Part shown: positions 1-6,801 of the stretch, piece after piece
Layout: every line of letters starts with the position of its first letter
How positions within the stretch are numbered: position 1 is the first letter of the stretch
NCBI GenBank assembly: GCA_017510725.1
Contig: JAFWMD010000030.1
Span: 1 to 64,000 of the forward strand
Source: Mogibacterium sp.
GTDB lineage: Bacteria; Bacillota; Clostridia; Peptostreptococcales; Anaerovoracaceae
DNA length: 64,000 bases
Direction of reading: 5' to 3'
Translations under genes and position numbers: made by a program
The notes under the pieces: model-generated
What the model was told of the DNA's origin: nothing
Seen by the model: only the letters and a program-made list of their open reading frames with translations
Databases searched by the model: none

Positions 1-86
1 CTATAGGTTCGTCCGGACAGATGCGCACACGTGTGCAGGCTTTCCTTGAGAGCATCGATATCAAGAAGATACAGAAGGAGGGGTAG
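1..86 (+). CDS. 2-hydroxyacyl-CoA dehydratase family subunit (3' end only)
   Basis: Only the last 28 or so codons are in the window, ending at TAG 84-86. The visible C-terminus contains GQMRTRVQAFLESI, which is typical of the end of HgdB/BcrC-type 2-hydroxyacyl-CoA dehydratase subunits; in that family the tail follows the Fe-S-binding domain. The stop overlaps the possible GTG start of the next gene, which belongs to the same superfamily, so the two are almost certainly co-translated partner subunits. These enzymes use an Fe-S cluster and an ATP-driven activator to remove water from (R)-2-hydroxyacyl-CoA in amino-acid fermentation. The substrate cannot be told from this fragment. Confidence 0.6.
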   Translation, partial: IGSSGQMRTRVQAFLESIDIKKIQKEG

Positions 87-88
87 TG

Positions 89-1687
89 ATGGCAGTCAGA
101 AAATTCAAGACCATGGTCAACCCTGAAAAGATAAAGGGCGATACAAGATACGGTGACCTTTACATACCGCACGGCAAAGTAAGAAAACGCCGTGAATGGC
201 GCGGAGTAGGAGATACTCTCTATGATTATTCGAGATGGCTGGGCATCATGCTCACACTCGGCAAATTCATGGCAAAACCGCGCAACATTAAATTCTTCTT
301 CAGATACCGCTGGATGGCCAACTATCTGGCAGTACCGATGATGGTAGACAGATTCACACAGGGACTCAGAGGCGAATACCTCAGAATGGCTCATGAGGAG
401 CAGGACCTGATCATCATAGACGTCGCGAAGCTGCTTAACACTCTGGCACGCGGAGACCGCAGGACGGGTAATGATGAGGAATTCTCAAAGATCAACGTGC
501 TTGTTGATGAGAACGAGATGACAGCTGTCATGATGGGATTCCCTAATCTGAAGTGCACGTCCCGTGAGACTCCATCGACATATGTATCCGTGCTGCTCAA
601 CCAGCACGCTATGGAGCACTACATCGACGTAGCTCAGGAGTATGGACTCCCTGGCGATGTTTGTCCGATGCCTGAGGCAGAAGCCGGCGTATCCATCGAT
701 GACGACGCTCCTATCCTCGGTGCCTGCGCAGTACAGTGCAACACCACATGCGACGGTTCGCTGCTCGGCAACGGAGTAATCTCCGAGAGACTCGAGAAGG
801 AAGACGGCATTCCAGTGTTCCAGCTGCCGGCTCCGCTCCGCCACAAGGAAGATGACGTTCAGGAGTATGCTGCTGAAGAAGTAAGAAGAGCTATCAAGTT
901 CATCGAAGAGCATACAGGTCACAAGTGGGACTGGGATTACTACTTCGAATGCGCAAAGAGAGTCAACTTCGCGACCAAGTGCCGCAACGAGTGGCTCGAC
1001 ATGAACAAGACTGACTATCCGCAGATCTTCGGCGGAAACCTTGCTCTCTACACAGAGACCACATACATGGCCATCTGCGGCAAGGTGCCTGAATTCGAGA
1101 CTGCAGACAAGCGTCTCATGAAGCTGGCCGAGAGAGCATATAAGAAGAAAAAAATGGCAGCTCCTGAGTATCGACACAGAGCGATCGTATGGGGCGTTCA
1201 GTCGCACTACTACATGGACTTCCTTGTATGGCTGCTTAACTGCTGGGGCATCGTGCCTCTGACAGACATGCTCTCGTGCATCAACACGGAGATGATCGCA
1301 GATACCGATACTCCTGAAAACAGAGAGCAGGCATATTACGACATGGCTATGCTGACTGAAGAAATGATCATGCGTAACCGTACACATGGCGGATACAAGG
1401 TTCTTCTCGACGACCTCTTCGAATTCGTGGAGGAGTTCAATGCAGACATGATCATCCTTTGGGAGCACATCACATGCAAGGCCCTGGATGGCATGCACGG
1501 ACTCTTTGAAGATAAGGCAAGAGAACGCGGAATTCCTCTGATCTGGGTAGACCACCAGCTCTTTGACCCACGCGTCATTTCGAGACAGGGCGTAAGAGAC
1601 CAGGTCAACCAGTACATGAGAACAGTCATGCAGGAAGAGCCGCTTGACCCGACACTCGAGATCCTCGATGACGAGAATGCATGGTAG
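89..1687 (+). CDS. 2-hydroxyacyl-CoA dehydratase family protein
   Basis: About 532 residues, related to the HgdA/HgdB/FldB-type subunits of 2-hydroxyacyl-CoA dehydratases. A cysteine cluster at about residues 213-221 (ACAVQCNTTCDGS) is a plausible site for the [4Fe-4S] ligands. A second conserved block is near 470-510 (IILWEHITCK, then IPLIWVDHQLFDPR). An AAGGAGG Shine-Dalgarno at 75-81 fits ATG 89 better than GTG 86. Known of the family: the heterodimer dehydrates a 2-hydroxyacyl-CoA by a ketyl-radical mechanism and needs an ATPase activator (HgdC type), which is not in the window. It sits directly behind another family member, so the two probably form one enzyme. The substrate is unknown; amino-acid-derived hydroxyacyl-CoAs are the usual ones. 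The protein is somewhat longer than HgdA/HgdB (about 380-480 residues). Confidence 0.75.
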   Translation: MAVRKFKTMVNPEKIKGDTRYGDLYIPHGKVRKRREWRGVGDTLYDYSRWLGIMLTLGKFMAKPRNIKFFFRYRWMANYLAVPMMVDRFTQGLRGEYLRMAHEEQDLIIIDVAKLLNTLARGDRRTGNDEEFSKINVLVDENEMTAVMMGFPNLKCTSRETPSTYVSVLLNQHAMEHYIDVAQEYGLPGDVCPMPEAEAGVSIDDDAPILGACAVQCNTTCDGSLLGNGVISERLEKEDGIPVFQLPAPLRHKEDDVQEYAAEEVRRAIKFIEEHTGHKWDWDYYFECAKRVNFATKCRNEWLDMNKTDYPQIFGGNLALYTETTYMAICGKVPEFETADKRLMKLAERAYKKKKMAAPEYRHRAIVWGVQSHYYMDFLVWLLNCWGIVPLTDMLSCINTEMIADTDTPENREQAYYDMAMLTEEMIMRNRTHGGYKVLLDDLFEFVEEFNADMIILWEHITCKALDGMHGLFEDKARERGIPLIWVDHQLFDPRVISRQGVRDQVNQYMRTVMQEEPLDPTLEILDDENAW

Positions 1688-1707
1688 AACATTAGGAGGC
1701 ATATACG

Positions 1708-1878
1708 ATGAAAAAGAAATTAGCAAAAGCATTACTTTATCTGCTGACCGGAGGACTCGCGTTTTTCGTTGTGACATTTACGGTCTACTTCTTCAACCTT
1801 GACATGAAGCTGACCTCGATGATCGAGCCTTTACTGCTCAAATGGTATGACAGGATCCCAAGGAATCAGCACCTGTAA
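1708..1878 (+). CDS. Small single-pass membrane protein, 56 aa
   Basis: This 56-codon ORF begins MKKKLAKALLYLLTGG, has one hydrophobic segment at about residues 8-31 (including FFVVTFTVYFF), and ends in a short charged tail. A strong AGGAGG at 1694-1699 lies 8 nt before the ATG. It starts 20 nt after the dehydratase gene and is followed by a strong terminator, so it is most likely the last gene of the dehydratase operon. The basic N-terminus predicts the start inside the cell. I do not recognise a family. It could be a small partner or anchor protein of the dehydratase system, but that is only suggested by position. Confidence 0.6.
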   Translation: MKKKLAKALLYLLTGGLAFFVVTFTVYFFNLDMKLTSMIEPLLLKWYDRIPRNQHL

Positions 1879-1916
1879 AGAAGGGTATAAGCACATAGTA
1901 AATACAGATAACAATG

Positions 1917-1955
1917 CAGCCTGCGGAGGGATTGTCCGCAGGCTGTATATTTGTA
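1917..1955 (+). terminator. Intrinsic terminator after the dehydratase operon
   Basis: A perfect 11-bp inverted repeat (CAGCCTGCGGA 1917-1927, TCCGCAGGCTG 1935-1945) with a 7-nt loop is followed by an AT-rich stretch. It closes the dehydratase operon. Confidence 0.8.
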
Positions 1956-1985
1956 TAAAAAATTTCAAAAAAATCAATTCCTACC

Positions 1986-2014
1986 TTGACAATAGGAAAT
2001 ACGGGTGCTATTAT
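1986..2014 (+). promoter_or_regulatory. Strong sigma-A promoter
   Basis: TTGACA (1986-1991), a 17-bp spacer, and TATTAT (2009-2014) make a near-consensus housekeeping promoter. Predicted transcription starts near 2020-2021. It is 220 bp upstream of hydE, but a terminator lies between them. Confidence 0.75.
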
Positions 2015-2019
2015 GTGCA

Positions 2020-2125
2020 TGAAAGGAAGAGTTAAACATAACTAACTACACCATAATACTTTCATCCCTCTTACATACAATATCTATATCTACAAACAAA
2101 ATTGCTGCTGAACTGCAGCTTTTTT
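2020..2125 (+). ncRNA. Candidate small RNA or terminated leader upstream of hydE
   Basis: The strong promoter at 1986-2014 and an intrinsic terminator (GCTGC 2104-2108, GCAGC 2115-2119, then six T) bracket about 105 nt with no convincing ORF. ATGAAAG at 2019-2025 can pair with CTTTCAT at 2059-2065, which would fold the 5' half. This could be an independent small RNA or a transcriptional attenuator for hydE. The remaining 110 nt before hydE hold a small hairpin (GCACAT/ATGTGC near 2144-2160) and no clear second promoter. Sequence alone does not separate the two readings. Confidence 0.45.
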
Positions 2126-2233
2126 GTTTTTTATGAATCCCCATGCACATAGATAATGTGCTGTGTTTGTGATATGCTTTTCGGCAGTAACGGACTTGAG
2201 ATAACGGATTGCAATACTTAGGAGACCCTGACA

Positions 2234-3310
2234 ATGGAAGGAACATTTGAAAGACCATTAGAATTTGAACTGGCGGATAAACTCGAGGCCAGCAGAGACC
2301 TGACTGATGATGAGTTTGCAGCTGTGCTGCTCTGTGATTATCCGGGATTCGATGAATATCTGGCCGGAAAGGCAAGAGCTGTCCGCGAAAAGTATTACGG
2401 CAAAAGTGTTTACCTGCGCGGTCTTGTCGAAATTTCAAATATATGCAGAAATAACTGCTATTACTGCGGTATCCGAAGGGACAATGCCAATGCGGAACGT
2501 TACCGCTTGAGTGAGGAGCAGATTCTCTCCTGCTGCGATGCGGGATATGATCTTGGATTCCGCACTTTTGTGCTCCAGGGAGGAGAGGATCCATATTACA
2601 CGGACGAGCTCATAGTCTCGATCGTCAGCGCCATAAAGGAAAGACATCCTGACTGCGCGGTCACGCTGTCACTGGGCGAGTTTGAAAAAGAGAGCTATCA
2701 GAAGTTTTTTGACGCCGGCGCCGACCGCTACCTGCTGAGGCATGAGACCGCTGATAAGGATCATTATGAGATGCTTCATCCGGCAGAGATGTCCTTTGAC
2801 CACAGGATGCAGTGCCTGAGAGACCTGAAGGACATCGGGTATCAGGTGGGCTGCGGAATGATGGTTGGCTCACCGTATCAGACGACAGAGCATCTGGTTA
2901 AGGATCTCCGCTTCCTGCAGGAATTCAAACCTGAAATGGTTGGCATAGGGCCGTTCATACCTCATCATGACACGTGCTTTGCTGACCGCGAGGCCGGTAC
3001 TGTAGATATGACTATAAGGCTGCTGTCCGTCATTCGCCTGCTTCTTCCGGATGTGCTGCTTCCGGCTACTACCGCACTCGGTACTATCGATCCGCGCGGA
3101 CGCGAGAAGGGCATACTGGCTGGCGCGAACGTGGTGATGCCTAATCTTTCACCTTCGGATGTAAGAGGCAAGTATCTGCTTTACGACAATAAGATCTGTA
3201 CGGGAGATGAAGCGGCTGAGTGCATACGCTGCATGGCTATGCGTATTTCGTCAGTTGGCTATGAGACGGTAGTTTCGCGCGGAGACCATGCCGCGTTTAG
3301 TATTAAATAA
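2234..3310 (+). CDS. hydE: [FeFe] hydrogenase H-cluster radical SAM maturase HydE
   Basis: 358 residues with the radical-SAM cysteine motif at C71, C75 and C78 (CRNNCYYC), preceded by RGLVEISN, the form typical of HydE rather than BioB or PylB. The rest follows the family (VLQGGEDPYY; RHETAD; GIGPFIPHHDT), and the length is usual for HydE. HydE acts with HydF and HydG to build the diiron subcluster of [FeFe] hydrogenase; neither partner nor the hydrogenase is in the window. An AGGAGA lies about 8 nt before ATG 2234. The gene stands alone, behind a possible terminated leader and ahead of the cysK control region. An [FeFe] hydrogenase elsewhere in the genome is therefore expected, as is usual in fermentative clostridia. 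Confidence 0.9.
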   Translation: MEGTFERPLEFELADKLEASRDLTDDEFAAVLLCDYPGFDEYLAGKARAVREKYYGKSVYLRGLVEISNICRNNCYYCGIRRDNANAERYRLSEEQILSCCDAGYDLGFRTFVLQGGEDPYYTDELIVSIVSAIKERHPDCAVTLSLGEFEKESYQKFFDAGADRYLLRHETADKDHYEMLHPAEMSFDHRMQCLRDLKDIGYQVGCGMMVGSPYQTTEHLVKDLRFLQEFKPEMVGIGPFIPHHDTCFADREAGTVDMTIRLLSVIRLLLPDVLLPATTALGTIDPRGREKGILAGANVVMPNLSPSDVRGKYLLYDNKICTGDEAAECIRCMAMRISSVGYETVVSRGDHAAFSIK

Positions 3311-3332
3311 GATACATGGTCAGAAGCTTAAA

Positions 3333-3366
3333 ACCTATTGACTTGGTAGGTATTTAGGGTTAGAAT
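3333..3366 (+). promoter_or_regulatory. cysK promoter with overlapping dyad operator
   Basis: TTGACT (3338-3343), a 17-bp spacer and TAGAAT (3361-3366) form a good sigma-A promoter. The -35 box lies inside an inverted repeat, ACCTA (3333-3337), 9 bp, TAGGT (3347-3351). Placement over the -35 element is that expected of a repressor site. The shape recalls Rrf2-family (IscR/CymR-like) sites that control sulfur genes in Firmicutes, but the regulator is not in the window and this assignment is inference. Confidence 0.6.
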
Positions 3367-3404
3367 TGCGGCAGTCAGAAAATACTTAAAAAAGGGGCAG
3401 GTCA

Positions 3405-3506
3405 ATGAGAAATAATACTTATTCCAAACTTAATAAAAATCATTGGATGTGTTGTTGTCTGATGCAAAGCTCCCGGGCTCGATGTATGGCCGGGGTCTTG
3501 TCTTAG
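3405..3506 (+). CDS. Cysteine-rich leader peptide of cysK (33 aa)
   Basis: A 33-codon ORF starts at ATG 3405 behind an AAAGGGGCAGG Shine-Dalgarno at 3391-3401 and ends at TAG 3504-3506. It reads WMCCCLM in the middle: three consecutive TGT Cys codons at 3450-3458, and a fourth Cys codon at 3483-3485. It lies in the cysK leader, about 30 nt after the predicted start of transcription, and overlaps the 5' arm of an antiterminator. This is the layout of amino-acid attenuators of the trp/his type, here with Cys as the sensed amino acid: scarce charged tRNA-Cys would stall the ribosome on the TGT run. The peptide itself probably has no function. Confidence 0.8.
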   Translation: MRNNTYSKLNKNHWMCCCLMQSSRARCMAGVLS

Positions 3507-3592
3507 GATGACATGCACCTCGTCAGACATCAGACTCTGATCCCTGAAATCGAGTGACACGCCCGGGAGCATTTAAAGCCCCGGGCTTTTTA
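3457..3592 (+). promoter_or_regulatory. Transcription attenuator: antiterminator and terminator of cysK
   Basis: GCTCCCGGGC (3469-3478) is perfectly complementary to GCCCGGGAGC (3561-3570), extended inward by TCGA (3479-3482) with TCGA (3550-3553). The second arm also forms the 5' half of an intrinsic terminator, GCCCGGG (3561-3567) with CCCGGGC (3580-3586), followed by TTTTTAT. The two helices exclude each other. A third perfect 8-bp helix, GTCTGATG (3457-3464) with CATCAGAC (3528-3535), starts in the Cys codons. A ribosome stalled on the Cys codons would leave 3469-3478 free to form the antiterminator and allow cysK transcription. No T-box or SAM-box consensus is present. Confidence 0.75.
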
Positions 3593-3700
3593 TATAAAAT
3601 AAAGGGGATCGCAAAGGGGATAAACCAAATGTAAAAACAGTAGTTTTTAAAAGTATAAGCTTAAATACGGAATAACACACAGGAAAGTGAGGACATAAAA

Positions 3701-4633
3701 ATGGCTAATATTTACAAAGGTACACTTGGACTTATCGGAAACACACCGCTCGTAGAGGTGATCAACATAGAGAAGGAGCTTGGACTTGAGGCTACAGTGC
3801 TCGTAAAGCTGGAGTACTTCAATCCTGCCGGAAGCGTTAAGGACAGGATCGCAAAAGCGATGATCGAGGATGCGGAGGAGAAGGGACTCCTCAAGGAAGG
3901 TTCCGTAATTATTGAGCCTACATCGGGCAACACCGGTATCGGACTTGCGTCGATAGCTGCTGCAAAGGGATACAGGGCTATCCTGACCATGCCTGAGACT
4001 ATGAGTGTTGAAAGAAGGAACATTCTCAAGGCTTATGGAGCTGAGATCGTACTGACTGAAGGCGCAAAAGGCATGAAGGGAGCTATCCAGAAGGCAGAAG
4101 AACTCGCCAAAGAGATAGAAGGCGGATTCATACCGGGACAGTTTGTGAACCCTGCAAACCCGGCGGTACACAAAGCTACAACGGGGCCGGAGATCTGGAA
4201 AGATACTGATGGTGCAGTAGATATATTCATTGCAGGAGTTGGAACAGGCGGCACTCTTACCGGTGCAGGTGAGTATCTCAAGGAGCAGAAACCTGAAGTA
4301 AAGATCGTAGCGCTCGAACCTGCTGACTCGCCGGTGCTTTCCGAGGGAAGATCGGGATCTCATAAGATCCAGGGTATCGGAGCGGGCTTCGTGCCTGATG
4401 TCCTCAACACTGCCGTATATGATGAAGTGTATAAGGCTGACGGACAGGACGCATTCAACGCAGCAAAGCTGCTTGCAAAAAAAGAAGGCATCTCCGTTGG
4501 AATCTCATCCGGAGCTGCTCTCCATGCAGCGATCGAATATGCGAAGAAGCCTGAGAATAAAGGCAAAACCATAGTAGCTCTTCTGCCTGACAGCGGAGAC
4601 AGATACTACTCAACAGCACTCTTTACAGAATAA
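3701..4633 (+). CDS. cysK: Cysteine synthase A (O-acetylserine sulfhydrylase)
   Basis: 310 residues, the usual CysK length. This PLP enzyme makes L-cysteine from O-acetylserine and sulfide in the cytosol. The PLP lysine is K47 in GSVKDR. The substrate loop TSGNTG is at 74-79. The glycine-rich phosphate loop is GVGTGGT near 177, and SSGAA near 267 is also conserved. GAGGA at 3689-3693 precedes ATG 3701. The gene stands alone; no cysE is in the window. The leader carries a promoter with a possible repressor dyad and a polycysteine attenuator, so both sulfur status and the charged tRNA-Cys pool may control it. After the terminator at 3561-3592 there is about 110 nt of AT-rich leader with no further signal I can support. 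Confidence 0.93.
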   Translation: MANIYKGTLGLIGNTPLVEVINIEKELGLEATVLVKLEYFNPAGSVKDRIAKAMIEDAEEKGLLKEGSVIIEPTSGNTGIGLASIAAAKGYRAILTMPETMSVERRNILKAYGAEIVLTEGAKGMKGAIQKAEELAKEIEGGFIPGQFVNPANPAVHKATTGPEIWKDTDGAVDIFIAGVGTGGTLTGAGEYLKEQKPEVKIVALEPADSPVLSEGRSGSHKIQGIGAGFVPDVLNTAVYDEVYKADGQDAFNAAKLLAKKEGISVGISSGAALHAAIEYAKKPENKGKTIVALLPDSGDRYYSTALFTE

Positions 4634-4654
4634 AGATTCGGCAATATGATCCGT

Positions 4655-4692
4655 CAGGTGCCGGCAGGGAACTGTCAGGCACCTGTTATTTT
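4655..4692. terminator. Terminator between convergent cysK and DUF1461 gene
   Basis: An 8-bp inverted repeat, CAGGTGCC (4655-4662) and GGCACCTG (4678-4685), is followed by TTATTTT. It lies between two converging genes and may serve both; its 3' part touches the end of the minus-strand gene. Confidence 0.65.
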
Positions 4693-5402
4693 GCGGCTTT
4701 TCTGACAGCAAACACGCCTGCAGCAGCAAACACAGCAGCTGCTGCGAGCCAGATCCCTGCGATCCACATTGCGGCATCCGAGAAGACATCCTCCTGCATT
4801 ATGTTGATGAGGTTGTCCCTGTCCGGATACAGAATCCAAAGGTCGTTGTCAAAGAATATGTGATGGAACACGGTGAAGACGTGTGTGAAGTCAATGACGC
4901 ACAGTATTGCAACTATCACGGCAAGAACAGCAATGAAGCCCAGAGATTTCAGATAACCTTTTGCAAGAAGTACTGTGGTCTTTTGCTTTCCGTTGTGTAC
5001 GTATATAAAAATAGCTAAAGCTGCCAGCAGAAGACAGGCGATGACACGTGCCCGTATTCCCTTGAGGAATAACTCTCTGCAGTCGGCGAGGTGAGCCTTC
5101 TCCCGGTCAGTGAAGAACGGAGCGGTCACACCGTCTATGGTCGCTTCGGTATCGTCAAGCGTATCAAGTCTGCCGATGCAGTATTCGAGCATGTCTTCGG
5201 TGACATGGACTGCATCGTCTAGAGACATCTCGCCTCTGACGTTTGACGGAGTATCGTATTTAGCATACTCATTGCGCCACCAGTCGGGTATCCAGTAGCA
5301 AACTGCCTGAAGCGAGGTGGTCAGCAGAATGAACAGCAGGCATAACCCGCAGATAAAAGCTGCTGCTTTATGTGTAGTTGTTGATCCGTAAATGTTCTTC
5401 AT
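4686..5402 (-). CDS. DUF1461 (TIGR01906) integral membrane protein
   Basis: 238 residues with a membrane helix near 12-35, an extracellular-side domain at about 36-118, and three more hydrophobic segments near 119-136, 150-175 and 213-232. The segment TDREKAHLADCRELF just before the second helix is characteristic of the DUF1461 family of Firmicutes membrane proteins, whose function is unknown. It is transcribed away from yerC, sharing a 150-bp intergenic region. A strongly hydrophobic N-terminal segment could act as an uncleaved signal anchor. No catalytic residues can be named. Confidence 0.75.
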   Translation of the reverse strand: MKNIYGSTTTHKAAAFICGLCLLFILLTTSLQAVCYWIPDWWRNEYAKYDTPSNVRGEMSLDDAVHVTEDMLEYCIGRLDTLDDTEATIDGVTAPFFTDREKAHLADCRELFLKGIRARVIACLLLAALAIFIYVHNGKQKTTVLLAKGYLKSLGFIAVLAVIVAILCVIDFTHVFTVFHHIFFDNDLWILYPDRDNLINIMQEDVFSDAAMWIAGIWLAAAAVFAAAGVFAVRKAAK

Positions 5403-5445
5403 GATGTATATAATACCACGCTGTCGCTCAAAAAGTACAAACTAA

Positions 5446-5487
5446 TACACTGCACTTTAACACTTTAAAGTGCGAAAGGTGTATACT
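5446..5487 (+). promoter_or_regulatory. yerC promoter region with nested dyad symmetry
   Basis: GCACTTTA (5452-5459) and TAAAGTGC (5466-5473) form a perfect inner dyad. TACAC (5446-5450) and GTGTA (5479-5483) form an outer one about the same centre. TATACT (5482-5487) is a likely -10 for yerC, with TTAACA (5457-5462) as a weak -35 at 19 bp. YerC is a TrpR-like DNA-binding protein, so this could be its autoregulatory operator. Confidence 0.5.
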
Positions 5488-5554
5488 ACATGCGTACAGA
5501 AAACACAGAAATGATCGATGCAGCTGTATGGCTGCACGGGGAAGGCAGTACATA

Positions 5555-5845
5555 ATGATCACGGATAAAGAGAAGAAAAACATGCAGCAGTTCTACAGAG
5601 CGGTCCTTGCACTTGAAAATGAAGAGGAATGCCGCAGGTTCTTCGACGACGTGGCCACAATAAAGGAACTGATCGATCTTTCCGCAAGACTTGAGGTGGC
5701 GTGCATGCTTGACAGCGGTGCGGTTTTCAGCGAGATCAGCAGGGAGACCGGAGCAAGTTCTGCAACAATAAGCCGCGTCAATAAATGCCTTACATACGGA
5801 GAGGGCGGATACAAGACCGTCATCGACCGCATAAAGGAGAACTAA
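5555..5845 (+). CDS. yerC: YerC/YecD family TrpR-related protein
   Basis: 96 residues from ATG 5555. An upstream in-frame ATG at 5528 exists, but the GGGGAAGG at about 5537-5544 fits 5555. The protein is almost entirely the helical, TrpR-like domain of the YerC/YecD family. A helix-turn-helix is visible as FSEISRETGASSATISRVNKCL, and the family signature GEGGYKTVI follows. Homologues are small predicted transcription factors; the ligand is not established. It is transcribed away from the DUF1461 gene across a symmetric operator-like region. The shared terminator that follows separates it from nadE, which converges on it. Confidence 0.85.
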   Translation: MITDKEKKNMQQFYRAVLALENEEECRRFFDDVATIKELIDLSARLEVACMLDSGAVFSEISRETGASSATISRVNKCLTYGEGGYKTVIDRIKEN

Positions 5846-5869
5846 AAAATGCCCCGCTTGCGGGGCATT
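5846..5869 (-). terminator. Terminator of nadE (and end of yerC)
   Basis: AATGCCCC (5848-5855) and GGGGCATT (5862-5869) form a perfect 8-bp stem. On the minus strand it is followed by a T run (the A run before 5848), so it is a good intrinsic terminator for nadE. It is weaker in the plus direction. Confidence 0.75.
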
Positions 5870-5881
5870 CCGGTTTGCCGC

Positions 5882-6640
5882 TTAAAACTCAGCCTTTACT
5901 TCAACACCATCATATTTAAAGCAGTCCATGAACCTCAGCTTGAAGAGGTTCTTTTTGTGCAGCGTATCGATGCGTTCCTTTGTCGCAGGGTCGTCGATCT
6001 CTCCTGTACGGATGTAGCGGTCGAGCACTGCATATGTGAAACCGAGCTTGTCTTCATCGCTCATGCCTGAAAGTCCGTCGCTTGGCACTTTCTCGATAAG
6101 TACTGAAGGAAGTCCCAGAACTCTTCCCATCGACCTGATCTCAGCGGTAGTGAAGCATGACATCGGGCTGAAATCACCTACGGAGTCTCCGTATCTTGTC
6201 GAGTAGCCGACCCAGTCTTCTGAAAGATTGCAGGTGTTTACTACTCTGCCGTTTTTGCTCTGTCCTACAGCATAAAGAGTCGACATGCGAAGGCGCGGAG
6301 GCAGATTGATGATTGAGTCCCTGCTGATTTCAATGCCGGCATGGGAAATCTGTTCTGTAAGCCCATCGAATGCACTTTTGATGTTGATAACATAATGTTC
6401 TATTCCAAGGTGATCGACCAGAAGCTTTGCCATGTCTATATCAGATTGTTCACCGTTAGGCATCAGAACTCCTATCACCCGGTCTTTGCCGAGGGCTTCG
6501 CAGCAGAGAGCTGCGGCTATGGAGCTGTCCTTTCCCCCGCTGATACCGACGATTGCGTTGCATCCCGGCCCGTTGATCTCAAACCAGTCTCTGATCCATT
6601 TAGCTGTAGCCATTACAGCTTTTTCAGCATCAAAACCCAT
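5882..6640 (-). CDS. nadE: NH3-dependent NAD(+) synthetase
   Basis: 252 residues, matching the short ammonia-dependent NadE type with no glutaminase domain. It catalyses the last step of NAD synthesis, from deamido-NAD, ATP and ammonia. The ATP pyrophosphatase loop SGGKDSS is at 34-40. Other typical segments are MPNGEQSD, NTCNLSEDWVGYSTRYGD and KVPSDGL.SDEDKLGF. It is divergent from the YhaM-like gene over about 160 bp, and ends at a clear terminator. It is a stand-alone gene here. Confidence 0.92.
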   Translation of the reverse strand: MGFDAEKAVMATAKWIRDWFEINGPGCNAIVGISGGKDSSIAAALCCEALGKDRVIGVLMPNGEQSDIDMAKLLVDHLGIEHYVINIKSAFDGLTEQISHAGIEISRDSIINLPPRLRMSTLYAVGQSKNGRVVNTCNLSEDWVGYSTRYGDSVGDFSPMSCFTTAEIRSMGRVLGLPSVLIEKVPSDGLSGMSDEDKLGFTYAVLDRYIRTGEIDDPATKERIDTLHKKNLFKLRFMDCFKYDGVEVKAEF

Positions 6641-6801
6641 ATCCTACTCCTTTGCTTTCACTCCTGCAGCAATGCAGTTTCAATGTTTTCCGCATTGCGG
6701 CAAGGCGGTTTACTGCGATTTATGATCATCTGAAAGCATTATACCATAGCATGGCCTTGTGTTATACTATAACAAATAATCGAACGGAGACTATTGAGCG
6801 C

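Noticed and set aside
485-1777. 430-residue open frame on the minus strand opposite the dehydratase gene
   Set aside because: It lies wholly over a well-supported plus-strand gene, has no recognisable domain or ribosome-binding site, and is an effect of codon bias in the third frame.
3373-3700. T-box or SAM riboswitch upstream of cysK
   Set aside because: The T-box tail (AGGGTGGNACCGCG) and the SAM-I core are not present; the leader is explained by a Cys leader peptide and exclusive hairpins.
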